NCBI GenBank assembly: GCA_028343615.1
Contig: JAOLZA010000014.1
Span: 1-47,352 of the forward strand
Length of the DNA: 47,352 bases
Reading direction: 5' to 3'
Origin: Verrucomicrobiota bacterium
GTDB lineage: Bacteria; Verrucomicrobiota; Verrucomicrobiia; Limisphaerales; UBA1100
Below the pieces are notes generated by a model. It was not told the DNA's origin. It worked only from the letters and a program-made list of their open reading frames with translations, and made no database searches. The position numbers and the translations under genes are program-made. This document shows positions 25,784-34,361 of the stretch, one piece after another (position 1 is the stretch's first letter; each line of letters begins with the position of its first letter).

Positions 25784-27253
25784 ATGAAACGCATTTTTAC
25801 ACTCCTCTTGCTATCCATGGCGACGGCGCTTTTTGCCGCGCAGAAACCGAATATCATTTTCATTATGGCCGATGACCTCGGGTTTTCGGAGCTGGGTTCA
25901 TATGGGCAAAAGAAAATTAAAACGCCGCATCTCGATCGCCTCGCGCGTGAGGGCATGCGGTTCACGGCGAACTACTCCGGTAACGCCGTGTGCGCTCCGT
26001 CGCGCTGCGTGTTGATGACAGGCAAACATCCGGGCCATGCGTTTGTACGCAATAACAAGGAACTTAAGCCCGAAGGGCAACACCCTATCCCGTTGGCCGA
26101 GGTGACGATGGCTGAGCTGTTGCAGAAGCAGGGTTACACCACCGGTGCGTTTGGCAAATGGGGCTTGGGCGGACCGGGCTCCACAGGCGACCCCATGCAT
26201 CAGGGCTTCGACCGCTTCTTCGGCTACAACTGCCAACGTGTGGCACACAGTTATTATCCACCGTATCTTTGGAGCAATAAGGAACAATACGAACTGAACA
26301 ACAAACCGCCCGTGCCCGGTCATGCTTCGCTGCCGAAAGATGCGGATGCTTCGGACCCACGCAGCTACGATATTTTCAAGGGACAGGATTACGCGCCCGA
26401 CCGCATCAACGACCGTGCCCTAGCTTTTGTAGAAAAAAACAAGGACCGACCATTTTTTCTTTATTATCCTACCGTCATCCCGCACGTGGCACTACATGTG
26501 CCAGATGAGGAACTCAAGCCGTACCTTGCACAGAAATGGAATGACCCCCCCTTCACCCGCGCCAAAGGCTATGGCTACACGCCGCACTTCACCCCGCGCG
26601 CTGCATATGCCGCGATGATCACGCGCATGGATCGCTACATCGGTAACGTGCTCAACCTCGTTAAAAAACTCGGACTCGAAAAAAACACAATCGTCGTTTT
26701 TACCTCCGACAACGGCACCACGCATTTGAAACTCGAAGTTGATTACGATTTTTTTGAAAGCGTCAATCCTCTGCGCGGGCTGAAAGGCTCCCTCTATGAA
26801 GGTGGCATCCGTGTGCCACTCATTGTCAAATGGCCTGGTAAGATTAAAGCCGGCAGCACTTCTGACTATCGCACCGGTCTGGAAGATTGGCTTCCCACCG
26901 TATTGGATTTGATCGGCGCATCCAATCCGACACCAAATAATATCGACGGTATCAGTATTGCGCCCACCCTACTTGGCAAGACTCAGACACAGCGCGATTA
27001 TTTATATCGCGAATTCACCGGCTACGGCGGTCAACAGGCGGTGTGGATGGATCATTGGAAAGGCATTCGCCAAAACATGCTTCGCAAAAATAATAAAACC
27101 CCACTCAAGATCGAATTGTACAATCTCAAAACGGATATCGCCGAATCCAAAGACGTGGCAGCTAAACACCCCAAGGTGGTGAACCAAATTCGACAGCTGA
27201 TGAAATCGCAACATACTCCGTCAGCGGATTTCCCATTTAAGCCGATCGATTAA
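25784..27253 (+). CDS. Exported sulfatase (CAPSR type)
   Basis: This is a 489-residue sulfatase from the ATG at 25784, which gives the signal peptide MKRIFTLLLLSMATALFAA; an upstream in-frame ATG at 25730 lies inside the preceding gene. The metal site begins MADDLGFSELG, and the formylglycine motif is CAPSR with the modified cysteine at about 70, followed by VLMTGKHPG. GKWGLGGPGSTG, TSDNGTTH and LRGLKGSLYEGGIRVP are family blocks. It resembles arylsulfatase A-like enzymes widespread in PVC bacteria, acting on sulfated glycans in the periplasm. The peptidase gene follows after 14 bp, so the two are probably co-transcribed. Confidence 0.9.
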   Translation: MKRIFTLLLLSMATALFAAQKPNIIFIMADDLGFSELGSYGQKKIKTPHLDRLAREGMRFTANYSGNAVCAPSRCVLMTGKHPGHAFVRNNKELKPEGQHPIPLAEVTMAELLQKQGYTTGAFGKWGLGGPGSTGDPMHQGFDRFFGYNCQRVAHSYYPPYLWSNKEQYELNNKPPVPGHASLPKDADASDPRSYDIFKGQDYAPDRINDRALAFVEKNKDRPFFLYYPTVIPHVALHVPDEELKPYLAQKWNDPPFTRAKGYGYTPHFTPRAAYAAMITRMDRYIGNVLNLVKKLGLEKNTIVVFTSDNGTTHLKLEVDYDFFESVNPLRGLKGSLYEGGIRVPLIVKWPGKIKAGSTSDYRTGLEDWLPTVLDLIGASNPTPNNIDGISIAPTLLGKTQTQRDYLYREFTGYGGQQAVWMDHWKGIRQNMLRKNNKTPLKIELYNLKTDIAESKDVAAKHPKVVNQIRQLMKSQHTPSADFPFKPID

Positions 27254-27267
27254 TTGCACCCACGCTG

Positions 27268-29412
27268 ATGAACCGTTGGCTGGAAATTTTTTTGTGCATT
27301 GCGCTCGGCTTCTGCGTGGTGGAATCGGCGGAGAAAAAATCGCCGCCGCATTCGCTGGCACATCTGCCTGGATTTGACGGCTACCAACGCGTGCGCGATG
27401 CCGCAGCGATATTAAATGGCGCAGGGCGTGTGAGCCGCGTTGAATGGGCAGAAGATGGTCGGTCGATGAACTTCGTGCGGGGAGGCAAACAAATTCGCTT
27501 GGACCTCGGCGATTTTTCTGAAAAAGACCTCGGAAATCCCACGAAATTCAAACTAACACCACGACCGCCGGCGCGCTATCATCATGTGGGGCGCGCACAG
27601 CAATCCACATGGGTGACGTCGCCCGACGGAAAATGGGTGGCGCGACATTCAACCTTCAATGTATTCATCGAGCCTGCACCGGCAAAAGGTGTTCCCAAGT
27701 CCGGCCCGACGGATTCCAATGCCACGCGGGTGACCGCAGGCGGCACGGACAAATTTCGCTACGGCACTGGGTGCTGGGTTTATGGCGAGGAGCTGCATCA
27801 ACGCTCCGCGATGTGGTGGTCGCCAGACAGCCGGCGACTAGCGTTTTATGAAATAGATGAGCGGCATCTGCGCGATTACCACCTTACCATCGGCAACACC
27901 GCCAACTATACCGGCGTGCAAACAGTCCGTTATCCGAAATCCGGTGACGCCAATCCCGTCGCGGGCCTACTCATTTATGACCGCCAAACGCGCCGCACCA
28001 CGCGCGTGAATGTGGGCGGGGATCCTACGCAATATATTTTCAATGCACGATTTGTAACCGATGGATCGATGCTGTTATTCAACCGGACTAATCGACGACA
28101 GGACACGCTAGAGATTGTTGCCGCCGACCCTACTACCGGCCACACGCGTGTGGTCGTGCGCGAGCAACAACCGGCTTGGCAAAATAATCTTCCGCTGATG
28201 CGGTTCCTCGAAGACGGCAAACGATTCATTTGGGAAACCGAACGCACCGGCTGGAAACAGTACGAGCTGCGTCATCTCAACGGCTCGAGACTTGGGCCGC
28301 TCTCAAATTTGAAAGGCAAGCCGGTCACTTCGATTGTGAAAGTGGATGAAAAAGCCGGCTGGCTTTATTTCACCGCGCGCAGTGGAGGGAACCCCCTCAA
28401 TGACCATTTGCACCGCGTGCGGCTCGACGGCACCGACCACACGCGACTCACGCGCAATGCCCTTCATTATAGCTCGTTCCAAATTTCGTCCGATCACAAA
28501 TGGTTCGTGGCGCGACGGGAGGCAATCGGTGTGCCGCCGGCAATGGCGTTGTTCGACACGGAAAGCAATGAAGTTGCCGTGCTGGCTTACCAATCCGAAA
28601 AAGATAAAAAAAAGGCGGCAGAGTTGGGCCTTGCCAAGCCGGAACTGTTTGCCTGTAAAGCCGCGGATGAGAAAACAACTCTTTACGGCACATTATATAA
28701 ACCTGCGAATTTCGATCCCAAACGCAAGTACCCGCTGTTGATTAGTGTGTACGGCGGACCTAGCTCGCGTGGGGTTTCCAATCGTTACTCGGCGGCGAAT
28801 GCCTACTGCGAGTTTGGGTTTCTCGTGGCCACCATCGCCAATCGCGGTACCGCGGCGCGCGGCAAGGCGTTTGAAACGGCGGGCTATCTCAAGCTCGGTA
28901 CGGTGGATCTCGATGACCAAGCCGCCGGCGTGCGGCATCTCGCGAAGCGCTCCTACGTGGACGCCACGCGCGTGGGCATCGCCGGGCATTCGTATGGCGG
29001 CTATATGAGCGCGTTGGCGTTGCTGCGATATCCGGAGATCTTCCACGTCGGCGTCGCCGGTGCACCGGTGACCGACTGGAAAAATTACGACACCATTTAC
29101 ACCGAACGATACATGCGCACGCCCATGGAAAATCCAGACGGCTACCGCGCCGGCTCCTGCCTCTCCTACGCAAAAAGACTAAAAGGTAAACTCCTGCTCT
29201 TACACGGCCTTATCGACGACAATGTGCACCCCGCCAACACGTGGCAACTCGTCGACGCCCTCCAGCGTGCGGGCAAGCAGTTTGATATGATGATTTACCC
29301 CCGCAGCAAACACGGCCTCATCAGCCATTCCAGTTCTTTGCGCTGGCTGTACCTCCACCGTCATCTGCGGCCGCAGCCGATTATTATAAAAAGCGCAGGC
29401 AAGGAGAACTAA
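27268..29412 (+). CDS. Exported S9 peptidase, dipeptidyl peptidase IV-like
   Basis: The 714-residue protein has an N-terminal signal (MNRWLEIFLCIALGFCVVES), an eight-bladed-type propeller domain (about 50-460) and a C-terminal alpha/beta-hydrolase. The catalytic triad is Ser about 575 in GHSYGGYM, Asp about 650 in GLIDDNVH and His about 682 in SKHGL. The propeller carries VYGEELHQRSAMWWSPD (about 171-187), which matches the double-glutamate motif that binds the free N terminus of substrates in DPP-IV. It should therefore remove X-Pro or X-Ala dipeptides from peptide N termini in the periplasm. Length is normal for bacterial DPP-IV. It lies between a sulfatase and an oxidoreductase gene, with only 14 and 9 bp gaps. 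Confidence 0.9.
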   Translation: MNRWLEIFLCIALGFCVVESAEKKSPPHSLAHLPGFDGYQRVRDAAAILNGAGRVSRVEWAEDGRSMNFVRGGKQIRLDLGDFSEKDLGNPTKFKLTPRPPARYHHVGRAQQSTWVTSPDGKWVARHSTFNVFIEPAPAKGVPKSGPTDSNATRVTAGGTDKFRYGTGCWVYGEELHQRSAMWWSPDSRRLAFYEIDERHLRDYHLTIGNTANYTGVQTVRYPKSGDANPVAGLLIYDRQTRRTTRVNVGGDPTQYIFNARFVTDGSMLLFNRTNRRQDTLEIVAADPTTGHTRVVVREQQPAWQNNLPLMRFLEDGKRFIWETERTGWKQYELRHLNGSRLGPLSNLKGKPVTSIVKVDEKAGWLYFTARSGGNPLNDHLHRVRLDGTDHTRLTRNALHYSSFQISSDHKWFVARREAIGVPPAMALFDTESNEVAVLAYQSEKDKKKAAELGLAKPELFACKAADEKTTLYGTLYKPANFDPKRKYPLLISVYGGPSSRGVSNRYSAANAYCEFGFLVATIANRGTAARGKAFETAGYLKLGTVDLDDQAAGVRHLAKRSYVDATRVGIAGHSYGGYMSALALLRYPEIFHVGVAGAPVTDWKNYDTIYTERYMRTPMENPDGYRAGSCLSYAKRLKGKLLLLHGLIDDNVHPANTWQLVDALQRAGKQFDMMIYPRSKHGLISHSSSLRWLYLHRHLRPQPIIIKSAGKEN

Positions 29413-29421
29413 GCGAAAATT

Positions 29422-30459
29422 ATGCCCCAAAAAATAAAAGTCGCTATTTTGACCAACCAAACCGGCGCGCATGTGGGTGCATATTTGAATGCACTACGCG
29501 ACACGGAGGCGTGCAAGGCCGTGGTGCTGGCTGATCCCGACGGGCGCTGGGTAGATAGCGCGCGCAAGGTGCTCGGCGCCAAGTTGACGGCGGTGCATCG
29601 CGACGCGAAGCAAATGCTGGCGCAGGAGAAGCCAACGATGGCCATGGTGACCATGGAGGCACGCATCGCACCACCGGTCATTGATCTGGCATTGGAAGCG
29701 GGTTGCCATGTGTTCGCGGAAAAGCCCGCGTGTTTGCGTGCGGAGGATTTGGCGCCCCTTGCGCAAAAAGCCGATAGTAAGCATTTGCATCTGATGCTCG
29801 CGCTGGCCAACCGGCTCAACCCCGAACTAGTCGCCGCCCGAAAACTCATAGCCGAAGGTGCCATTGGGAAAATCTATGGGCTGGAAATGCACCTTGTCGC
29901 CGACCAAACGCGGCTTACGAACAAAAGCTACCAAGCCCAATGGTACACACAAAAGAAACGCGCCGGCGGTGGCCACCTCGTGTGGCTAGGTATTCACTGG
30001 CTCGACCTCGCGCAGTTCGTCACCGGTGCTGAGATCACCGAAGTCGCTGGCTTTATCGCCAACGTCGGCGGCCAACCCATCGACATTGAGGATTCCGCCA
30101 CCGCTACCCTACGTTTTAACAACGGTGCGCTGGGAACCATGACCTCCGGCTATTATCTCAAGCGCGGCTATCATTCGCACATCAAGATTTGGGGCTCCGA
30201 GGGGTGGCTGCACCTTGAGCAGATGCTCGACCAGCCGCTCCGCTGGGTTTCCCAAAAGGGCGACCAAGCCGGCAAACTTCAGGAATGGAAAGGCAACCGC
30301 CAGCCTCGCGGCTACACGCCATTTGTCCGCGCTTGCGTCGAGGCCTGTGCGAATGACACCGACCCACCCATCAACAACGCCGCCAGCCTCCGCGCCGTCA
30401 AGGTCGTCTACTCTATCTACGAAGCCGCCGCAGTCGGCAAATCCATCCGCATAAAATAA
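29422..30459 (+). CDS. Gfo/Idh/MocA family oxidoreductase
   Basis: The 345-residue protein has an N-terminal Rossmann domain (KVAILTNQTGAHVGAYLNAL) and the EKPA motif (CHVFAEKPACLRAEDLAPL, about 92-110) that positions the nicotinamide, followed by the alpha/beta substrate domain. Members use NAD(P) to oxidise or reduce sugars, inositols and related polyols. No signal peptide is seen, so it is probably cytosolic, unlike its neighbours. The N-terminal motif is slightly altered (T-N-Q-T-G-A-H in place of the usual G-x-G-x-x-G), as in several PVC members, so cofactor binding may be unusual. It starts 9 bp after the peptidase gene and closes the plus-strand run. Confidence 0.85.
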   Translation: MPQKIKVAILTNQTGAHVGAYLNALRDTEACKAVVLADPDGRWVDSARKVLGAKLTAVHRDAKQMLAQEKPTMAMVTMEARIAPPVIDLALEAGCHVFAEKPACLRAEDLAPLAQKADSKHLHLMLALANRLNPELVAARKLIAEGAIGKIYGLEMHLVADQTRLTNKSYQAQWYTQKKRAGGGHLVWLGIHWLDLAQFVTGAEITEVAGFIANVGGQPIDIEDSATATLRFNNGALGTMTSGYYLKRGYHSHIKIWGSEGWLHLEQMLDQPLRWVSQKGDQAGKLQEWKGNRQPRGYTPFVRACVEACANDTDPPINNAASLRAVKVVYSIYEAAAVGKSIRIK

Positions 30460-30462
30460 TTC

Positions 30463-30494
30463 GTCACCAAAGGGTGTTCGGAGAGTTTGGTGAC
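30463..30494 (+). terminator. Hairpin after the oxidoreductase gene
   Basis: GTCACCAAA (30463-30471) and TTTGGTGAC (30486-30494) are a perfect 9-bp inverted repeat with a 14-nt loop, beginning 4 bp after the stop at 30459. No T-run follows on either strand, so it is not a classical rho-independent terminator but could stabilise the 3' end. Confidence 0.45.
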
Positions 30495-30558
30495 TTGTCG
30501 CTCAGACCAAGATTTCCTTCATCATTTCTTCGGTTTGGCGGCGGCGAAGAGTGAATTC

Positions 30559-30586
30559 ACTACTGAGGCATAGAGGTCGCAGAAAG
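30559..30586. repeat. Degenerate copy of a dispersed CACAGAGGCACAGAGG-type repeat
   Basis: The stretch beginning ACTACTGAGGCATAGAGG agrees at about 20 of 26 positions with 41272-41297. It lies in the 214-bp convergent gap 30460-30673, which otherwise holds only the hairpin at 30463 and no gene that I can support. Confidence 0.45.
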
Positions 30587-30673
30587 TATTTAAAGTGTGT
30601 TTTAATTTTGGAACCGAAAACTACGTCGATGAACAAAGATTTTGAATTTAAAATCAGGGCTTCTGAAGGTGAT

Positions 30674-32638
30674 TTACTGATTTCCGGCCATTGGTTTGAA
30701 AATCGCCAGCACCGGATAATGGTCACTCGTGGATTCCAATACCGCCGGTTCACGACATACTTTTGCTGAAACGCAGCGCTTGGCCAAGGCGGGAGTGGTC
30801 AAAATAAAATCAATGCGCTCGAGGAAGCCGCGTTGGAGTTCAGGAGTTTTGACATGGCCGAGCACGCGGGTGGGGAAGGAGCCGAGCCGGAGGCTCTCGG
30901 CGTAGGTGGGCTTGGGGTGGGCGACGGCGAATTTTTCGTAGACGACGTCGCGCAGTGGCGCTTCGAGGATGCGGTTCATGATTGGGAAGATATATTTGCC
31001 GTCGACGATGAAGCGGTCTTCGGCGCGTTTCTTGGCGTCGCCGACTTTGCGGCGGTCGAGGAGCGGTTGTTGTTTAAAGAGCCAGAGTTTGTCGGTGGCG
31101 GCGTGGGCGTTGAAGTCGCCCATTAAAATAACTTGCCGAGCTTCCTTGGCCAAGCGCTGGACGAGGTCGCGTAATTGATTCGCCTCGCCTAATTGTTGTC
31201 GCACTCCGGCCGGCCAGAGGTGGCACACGATGACGTCGATGCCTGCAGTTTGGCAGTGGAGATAGCCGTGGTGAAAACCTTTGGTGTTGCGCGCAATTAC
31301 TTCGATCGGCGTGCGGCTGGTAATGCCGATGTTGTAGCCGCCGCCCTTGAGCGTGGCAGCGTGCGGGTGATGCCAATCGGCTGCGGACTTCTTTAGCCGC
31401 GCTTCGCTCCAGCCGACCAGCTCCTGCCACGCGGCGATGTCCGGCTTCACAGTGTTCATCCACGTGACCGTTGGTTTGTAACTGCGGCCGCCTCGAAAGC
31501 CGTTGAAGACGTTGTAGTTCAAAACGGTGAGGGGCTTTTTGAGTTTGAAGGTGTTGGCGGCTCGGCGTTGGCCGAGTTGTTGCAGAGTGGTGAGAACAGC
31601 TTTCGGGATGGCGCCATTGGCGGCGATGGGCACGTCGAGGGTCACCGTGCCGTCTTGGGCATTGATAACGCCGATTCGTTCCGCGAGTGTCGCCGCATCA
31701 AAACGCGATTTTGTGCCCGCGCCCCAGCCGTCGCTGACAGAAAGCAGTAAGTGCCAAGTGACTCCCTCGGGCGCGGGAAAATTTTTGGGCGTGAGCGGTT
31801 TGTTTTTAAAAGTAAACTCGCGCTGCTCGCCGGAGGTGAAGGTTTGGTGCGGACACAACTTGCCCCTCGTGCAGAGCGATATTAGCGGATGCGCACCCGC
31901 ATTGAAGGCCAGCTCGGCGGCCGGATTGCCCGAGCGCACGGCGGCCAGCCACGTGTCGATGTTATACCGTTCCTTTTGCAACGGCTCGTACGCTGCTTTC
32001 ATCTCGTCCTTGTAGCCATCGAACCACCAGCCGGAGACCCGCTTGCCGTAGCGCTGCGACCATTCGCCGCAGACGTCGGCCCAGTTTTTCAGGAATACCG
32101 GATTGGGCGCCTGATTTTCGCTGCGCCGAAAACCCTTCAACTTGCGCGGGTGCGACATCGGGTTCACCTTCGGTCCGGCGGGTTTACCATTGATCGTCGG
32201 CAGCGTGTCGCCCATCGCCTCAATCACGCGATAGTGCCGCATCGGTGCGCGGGCGGTCATATAAATGATGAGGCGCACGCCGCGCTTCTCGAGCGCCTTG
32301 GAAATTTCTAAAATCAAGTCGCGACGCGAAGTCCACTCGCCATTCTTCACACCCAACAATTTTTCATAAGCCGAGTTGGGCGCGCAAAATTTTCCCGTGT
32401 GCTGGCCGATTGTAAAAATCACGTGCCCCGCGCGTGTGCTTGCAACGGCATCGGCGAATTTCTCCACGTCAAACGAATCCACCGTTTTGTTAAAATCGCG
32501 CGCGCTGCGTTCCTTGAAACACTCGTAGTGAAACATCAACCCAAAGCCGCTGGACTTCAGCCAAGACTCCCCCGCACTGGCTGGGGTGGCCCACAGGCCG
32601 AAGCCGTACAAGAGCGCGACAAGGATTTGTTTTTTCAT
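30674..32638 (-). CDS. Exported GH29-like (alpha-L-fucosidase-like) / EEP phosphodiesterase fusion
   Basis: This 654-residue protein has a signal peptide ending near PASAG. Residues about 25-240 resemble the TIM barrel of GH29 alpha-L-fucosidases (SGFGLMFHYECF; IGQHTGKFCAPNS; GWWFDGY with a candidate nucleophile Asp about 207). The usual fucosidase HHDGF motif is changed to QHTGKF, so activity or specificity may differ. Residues about 368-650 form an endonuclease/exonuclease/phosphatase domain with LNYNVFNG, WQE (Glu about 406), CHLWP (His about 473), GDFNAH (Asp 508, Asn 510), ERIDFIL (Asp about 610) and SDHYPV (Asp 639, His 640), so the metal-site residues look intact. The middle region (about 240-365) has no clear identity. 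It may cut a glycan-phosphodiester or act on nucleic acids in the periplasm; the substrate is unknown. Confidence 0.8.
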   Translation of the reverse strand: MKKQILVALLYGFGLWATPASAGESWLKSSGFGLMFHYECFKERSARDFNKTVDSFDVEKFADAVASTRAGHVIFTIGQHTGKFCAPNSAYEKLLGVKNGEWTSRRDLILEISKALEKRGVRLIIYMTARAPMRHYRVIEAMGDTLPTINGKPAGPKVNPMSHPRKLKGFRRSENQAPNPVFLKNWADVCGEWSQRYGKRVSGWWFDGYKDEMKAAYEPLQKERYNIDTWLAAVRSGNPAAELAFNAGAHPLISLCTRGKLCPHQTFTSGEQREFTFKNKPLTPKNFPAPEGVTWHLLLSVSDGWGAGTKSRFDAATLAERIGVINAQDGTVTLDVPIAANGAIPKAVLTTLQQLGQRRAANTFKLKKPLTVLNYNVFNGFRGGRSYKPTVTWMNTVKPDIAAWQELVGWSEARLKKSAADWHHPHAATLKGGGYNIGITSRTPIEVIARNTKGFHHGYLHCQTAGIDVIVCHLWPAGVRQQLGEANQLRDLVQRLAKEARQVILMGDFNAHAATDKLWLFKQQPLLDRRKVGDAKKRAEDRFIVDGKYIFPIMNRILEAPLRDVVYEKFAVAHPKPTYAESLRLGSFPTRVLGHVKTPELQRGFLERIDFILTTPALAKRCVSAKVCREPAVLESTSDHYPVLAIFKPMAGNQ

Positions 32639-32696
32639 CTGTGCAATCTGCGGTTCAAATGGTTTTCAAAATCCGTCGCCTTATCGTCCCTACCCT

Positions 32697-34253
32697 TTAA
32701 TCTTTGGGGACGAGGCTGCTCCACCAGTCTTTGTTGGGCTTGAAGTCGGGCTTCAAATAATTTGCAGCGCGGCTTTCCAGACCTTTCAGCTGACCGGTGC
32801 GGGCGCTTTGGATTTGTTTTTTCTTTAACTCCAAATTAAAGCGGTCGTCAGCGGCGGGGATGCGCGCTCCGGTCTCTTTCAGCCACGCGTCCAGTTTCGT
32901 CCGCAAGGCTTTGGCGGTTTTGGGTTGGGAAGCGGCGAGGTCGGTTTGTTCGCCGATGTCCTTGGTGAGGTCGTACAGCTCGTCGTGGCCGTCCTCAAAA
33001 TAATGGATGAGCTTGAAATTGCCCGAGCGAATAATGGACGAAGGCTCGCCGCCTTGGTTGCCGTAATGCGGGTAATGCCAAAACAGATCGCGCTTGGCAA
33101 TCGAGTCGCCCTTGAGCAGCGGGAGCAGACTGACGCCGTCAACGTGTTGGCGTGGCGTGAGGGGCAAACCGGCGAGGTCGAGAATGGTCGGATAAAAATC
33201 CGTGCCGGTGACCGGCGTCGCATTATTCGAGCGTGGCGCTGTTAAGTTTGGAACGCGAATATAATAAGGCTGGCGAATACCACCCTCCCATTGCCGACCT
33301 TTGCCGCCGCGCATGGGCAGGCATGAGGTGGCGAAGGCATCGCCGGACGAGACGCCGCCATTGTCGGAGGTGAAAATGACCACAGTGTTTTTATCTAACC
33401 CGAGGTCTCGCAGTTTTTTCATCACAATGCCCACGGCGTTGTCCATCGATTCCATCATGCCCGCGTAAATCGGATTGTCCTGCACCTGTCGCACCCCCTT
33501 GGTGCGGTCGAACTTAAAGCGCTCCTTGGCCAAGCCCTTGGCCGCGGCCTTCTTTTGATACTTCTGCCAAAGCAGCTGCGTGGTTTGGATTGGCCCGTGC
33601 ACAGAGTAAAATGACAGATAAGCAAAAAATTTCCGGTCCTTGTTCGCCTCGATAAACGAAGCGGTTTCGTTGGCTAACCGAATCGGCAACGATTCCCCCT
33701 TTGGGCCGCTTTTCATCTTGGGATTAGTGTACGGCGAAAAAAATCCGCCCGGAGGTGAGCCGCGATGATGACCGCCGATGTTGATATCAAACCCGTGGTC
33801 TTCCGGAAACGAACCGGTGCTGCCTAAGTGCCATTTGCCGGCAAAGAAAGTTTTGTAGCCGCCCGCGCGCATCGCCTCGGCGAGGGTGGTGTCCTTCGCT
33901 GGCAGCGCGTGAATATAATCGGCTGGCAGCACGCGGTCATTGCGCCGCCAATTTTTCCCGCTCGCCGCGCCAATCCAATCGGTAATTTTGTTCCGCGCCG
34001 GATACGTGCCGAGCATAATACTTGCCCGCGACGGACTACAAACCTGGCAAGTGGAATAACCATTTGAAAACCGCATCCCACTCCGCGCAATCGCATCAAT
34101 ATGCGGCGTCTCGTGAAACGTACTCCCCTCGCAACTCATGTCCCGCTTCCCCAAATCATCTGCCAGAATAAAAACGAAGTTGCGATGCTCCGCGTACGTG
34201 GTTGGAACTGAAAACGAAAACGCGAGTAGAATAAGACAGGATAAGTTTTTCAT
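32697..34253 (-). CDS. Exported sulfatase (CSPSR type)
   Basis: This is a 518-residue sulfatase from the ATG at 34253, which gives the signal peptide MKNLSCLILLAFSFSVPTTYA; an in-frame ATG at 34352 adds 33 residues with no signal character. The metal site starts LADDLGKRDMS, and the formylglycine motif CSPSR has its cysteine at about 72. FAGKWHLGSTGSFPEDHGF, TSDNGGVSSGD and MRGGKGRQWEGGIRQP are family blocks. It is a paralogue of the sulfatase at 16864-18315, sharing the block after the active site (D-W/Y-IGAASGK-x-WRRN). It lies 58 bp upstream of the GH29-like/EEP fusion gene in the same direction, suggesting joint action on a sulfated fucose-containing or related glycan. Confidence 0.9.
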   Translation of the reverse strand: MKNLSCLILLAFSFSVPTTYAEHRNFVFILADDLGKRDMSCEGSTFHETPHIDAIARSGMRFSNGYSTCQVCSPSRASIMLGTYPARNKITDWIGAASGKNWRRNDRVLPADYIHALPAKDTTLAEAMRAGGYKTFFAGKWHLGSTGSFPEDHGFDINIGGHHRGSPPGGFFSPYTNPKMKSGPKGESLPIRLANETASFIEANKDRKFFAYLSFYSVHGPIQTTQLLWQKYQKKAAAKGLAKERFKFDRTKGVRQVQDNPIYAGMMESMDNAVGIVMKKLRDLGLDKNTVVIFTSDNGGVSSGDAFATSCLPMRGGKGRQWEGGIRQPYYIRVPNLTAPRSNNATPVTGTDFYPTILDLAGLPLTPRQHVDGVSLLPLLKGDSIAKRDLFWHYPHYGNQGGEPSSIIRSGNFKLIHYFEDGHDELYDLTKDIGEQTDLAASQPKTAKALRTKLDAWLKETGARIPAADDRFNLELKKKQIQSARTGQLKGLESRAANYLKPDFKPNKDWWSSLVPKD

Positions 34254-34361
34254 AATTGGGTCGGTACGTTCATTTTTCCGAGATGGCACTTGAGTGGTGC
34301 TTTTAGTTTTTCGGTTGGCTTTGGCGATGCACACATGCAAGTGGCGCGGCACCCTCCTGAT

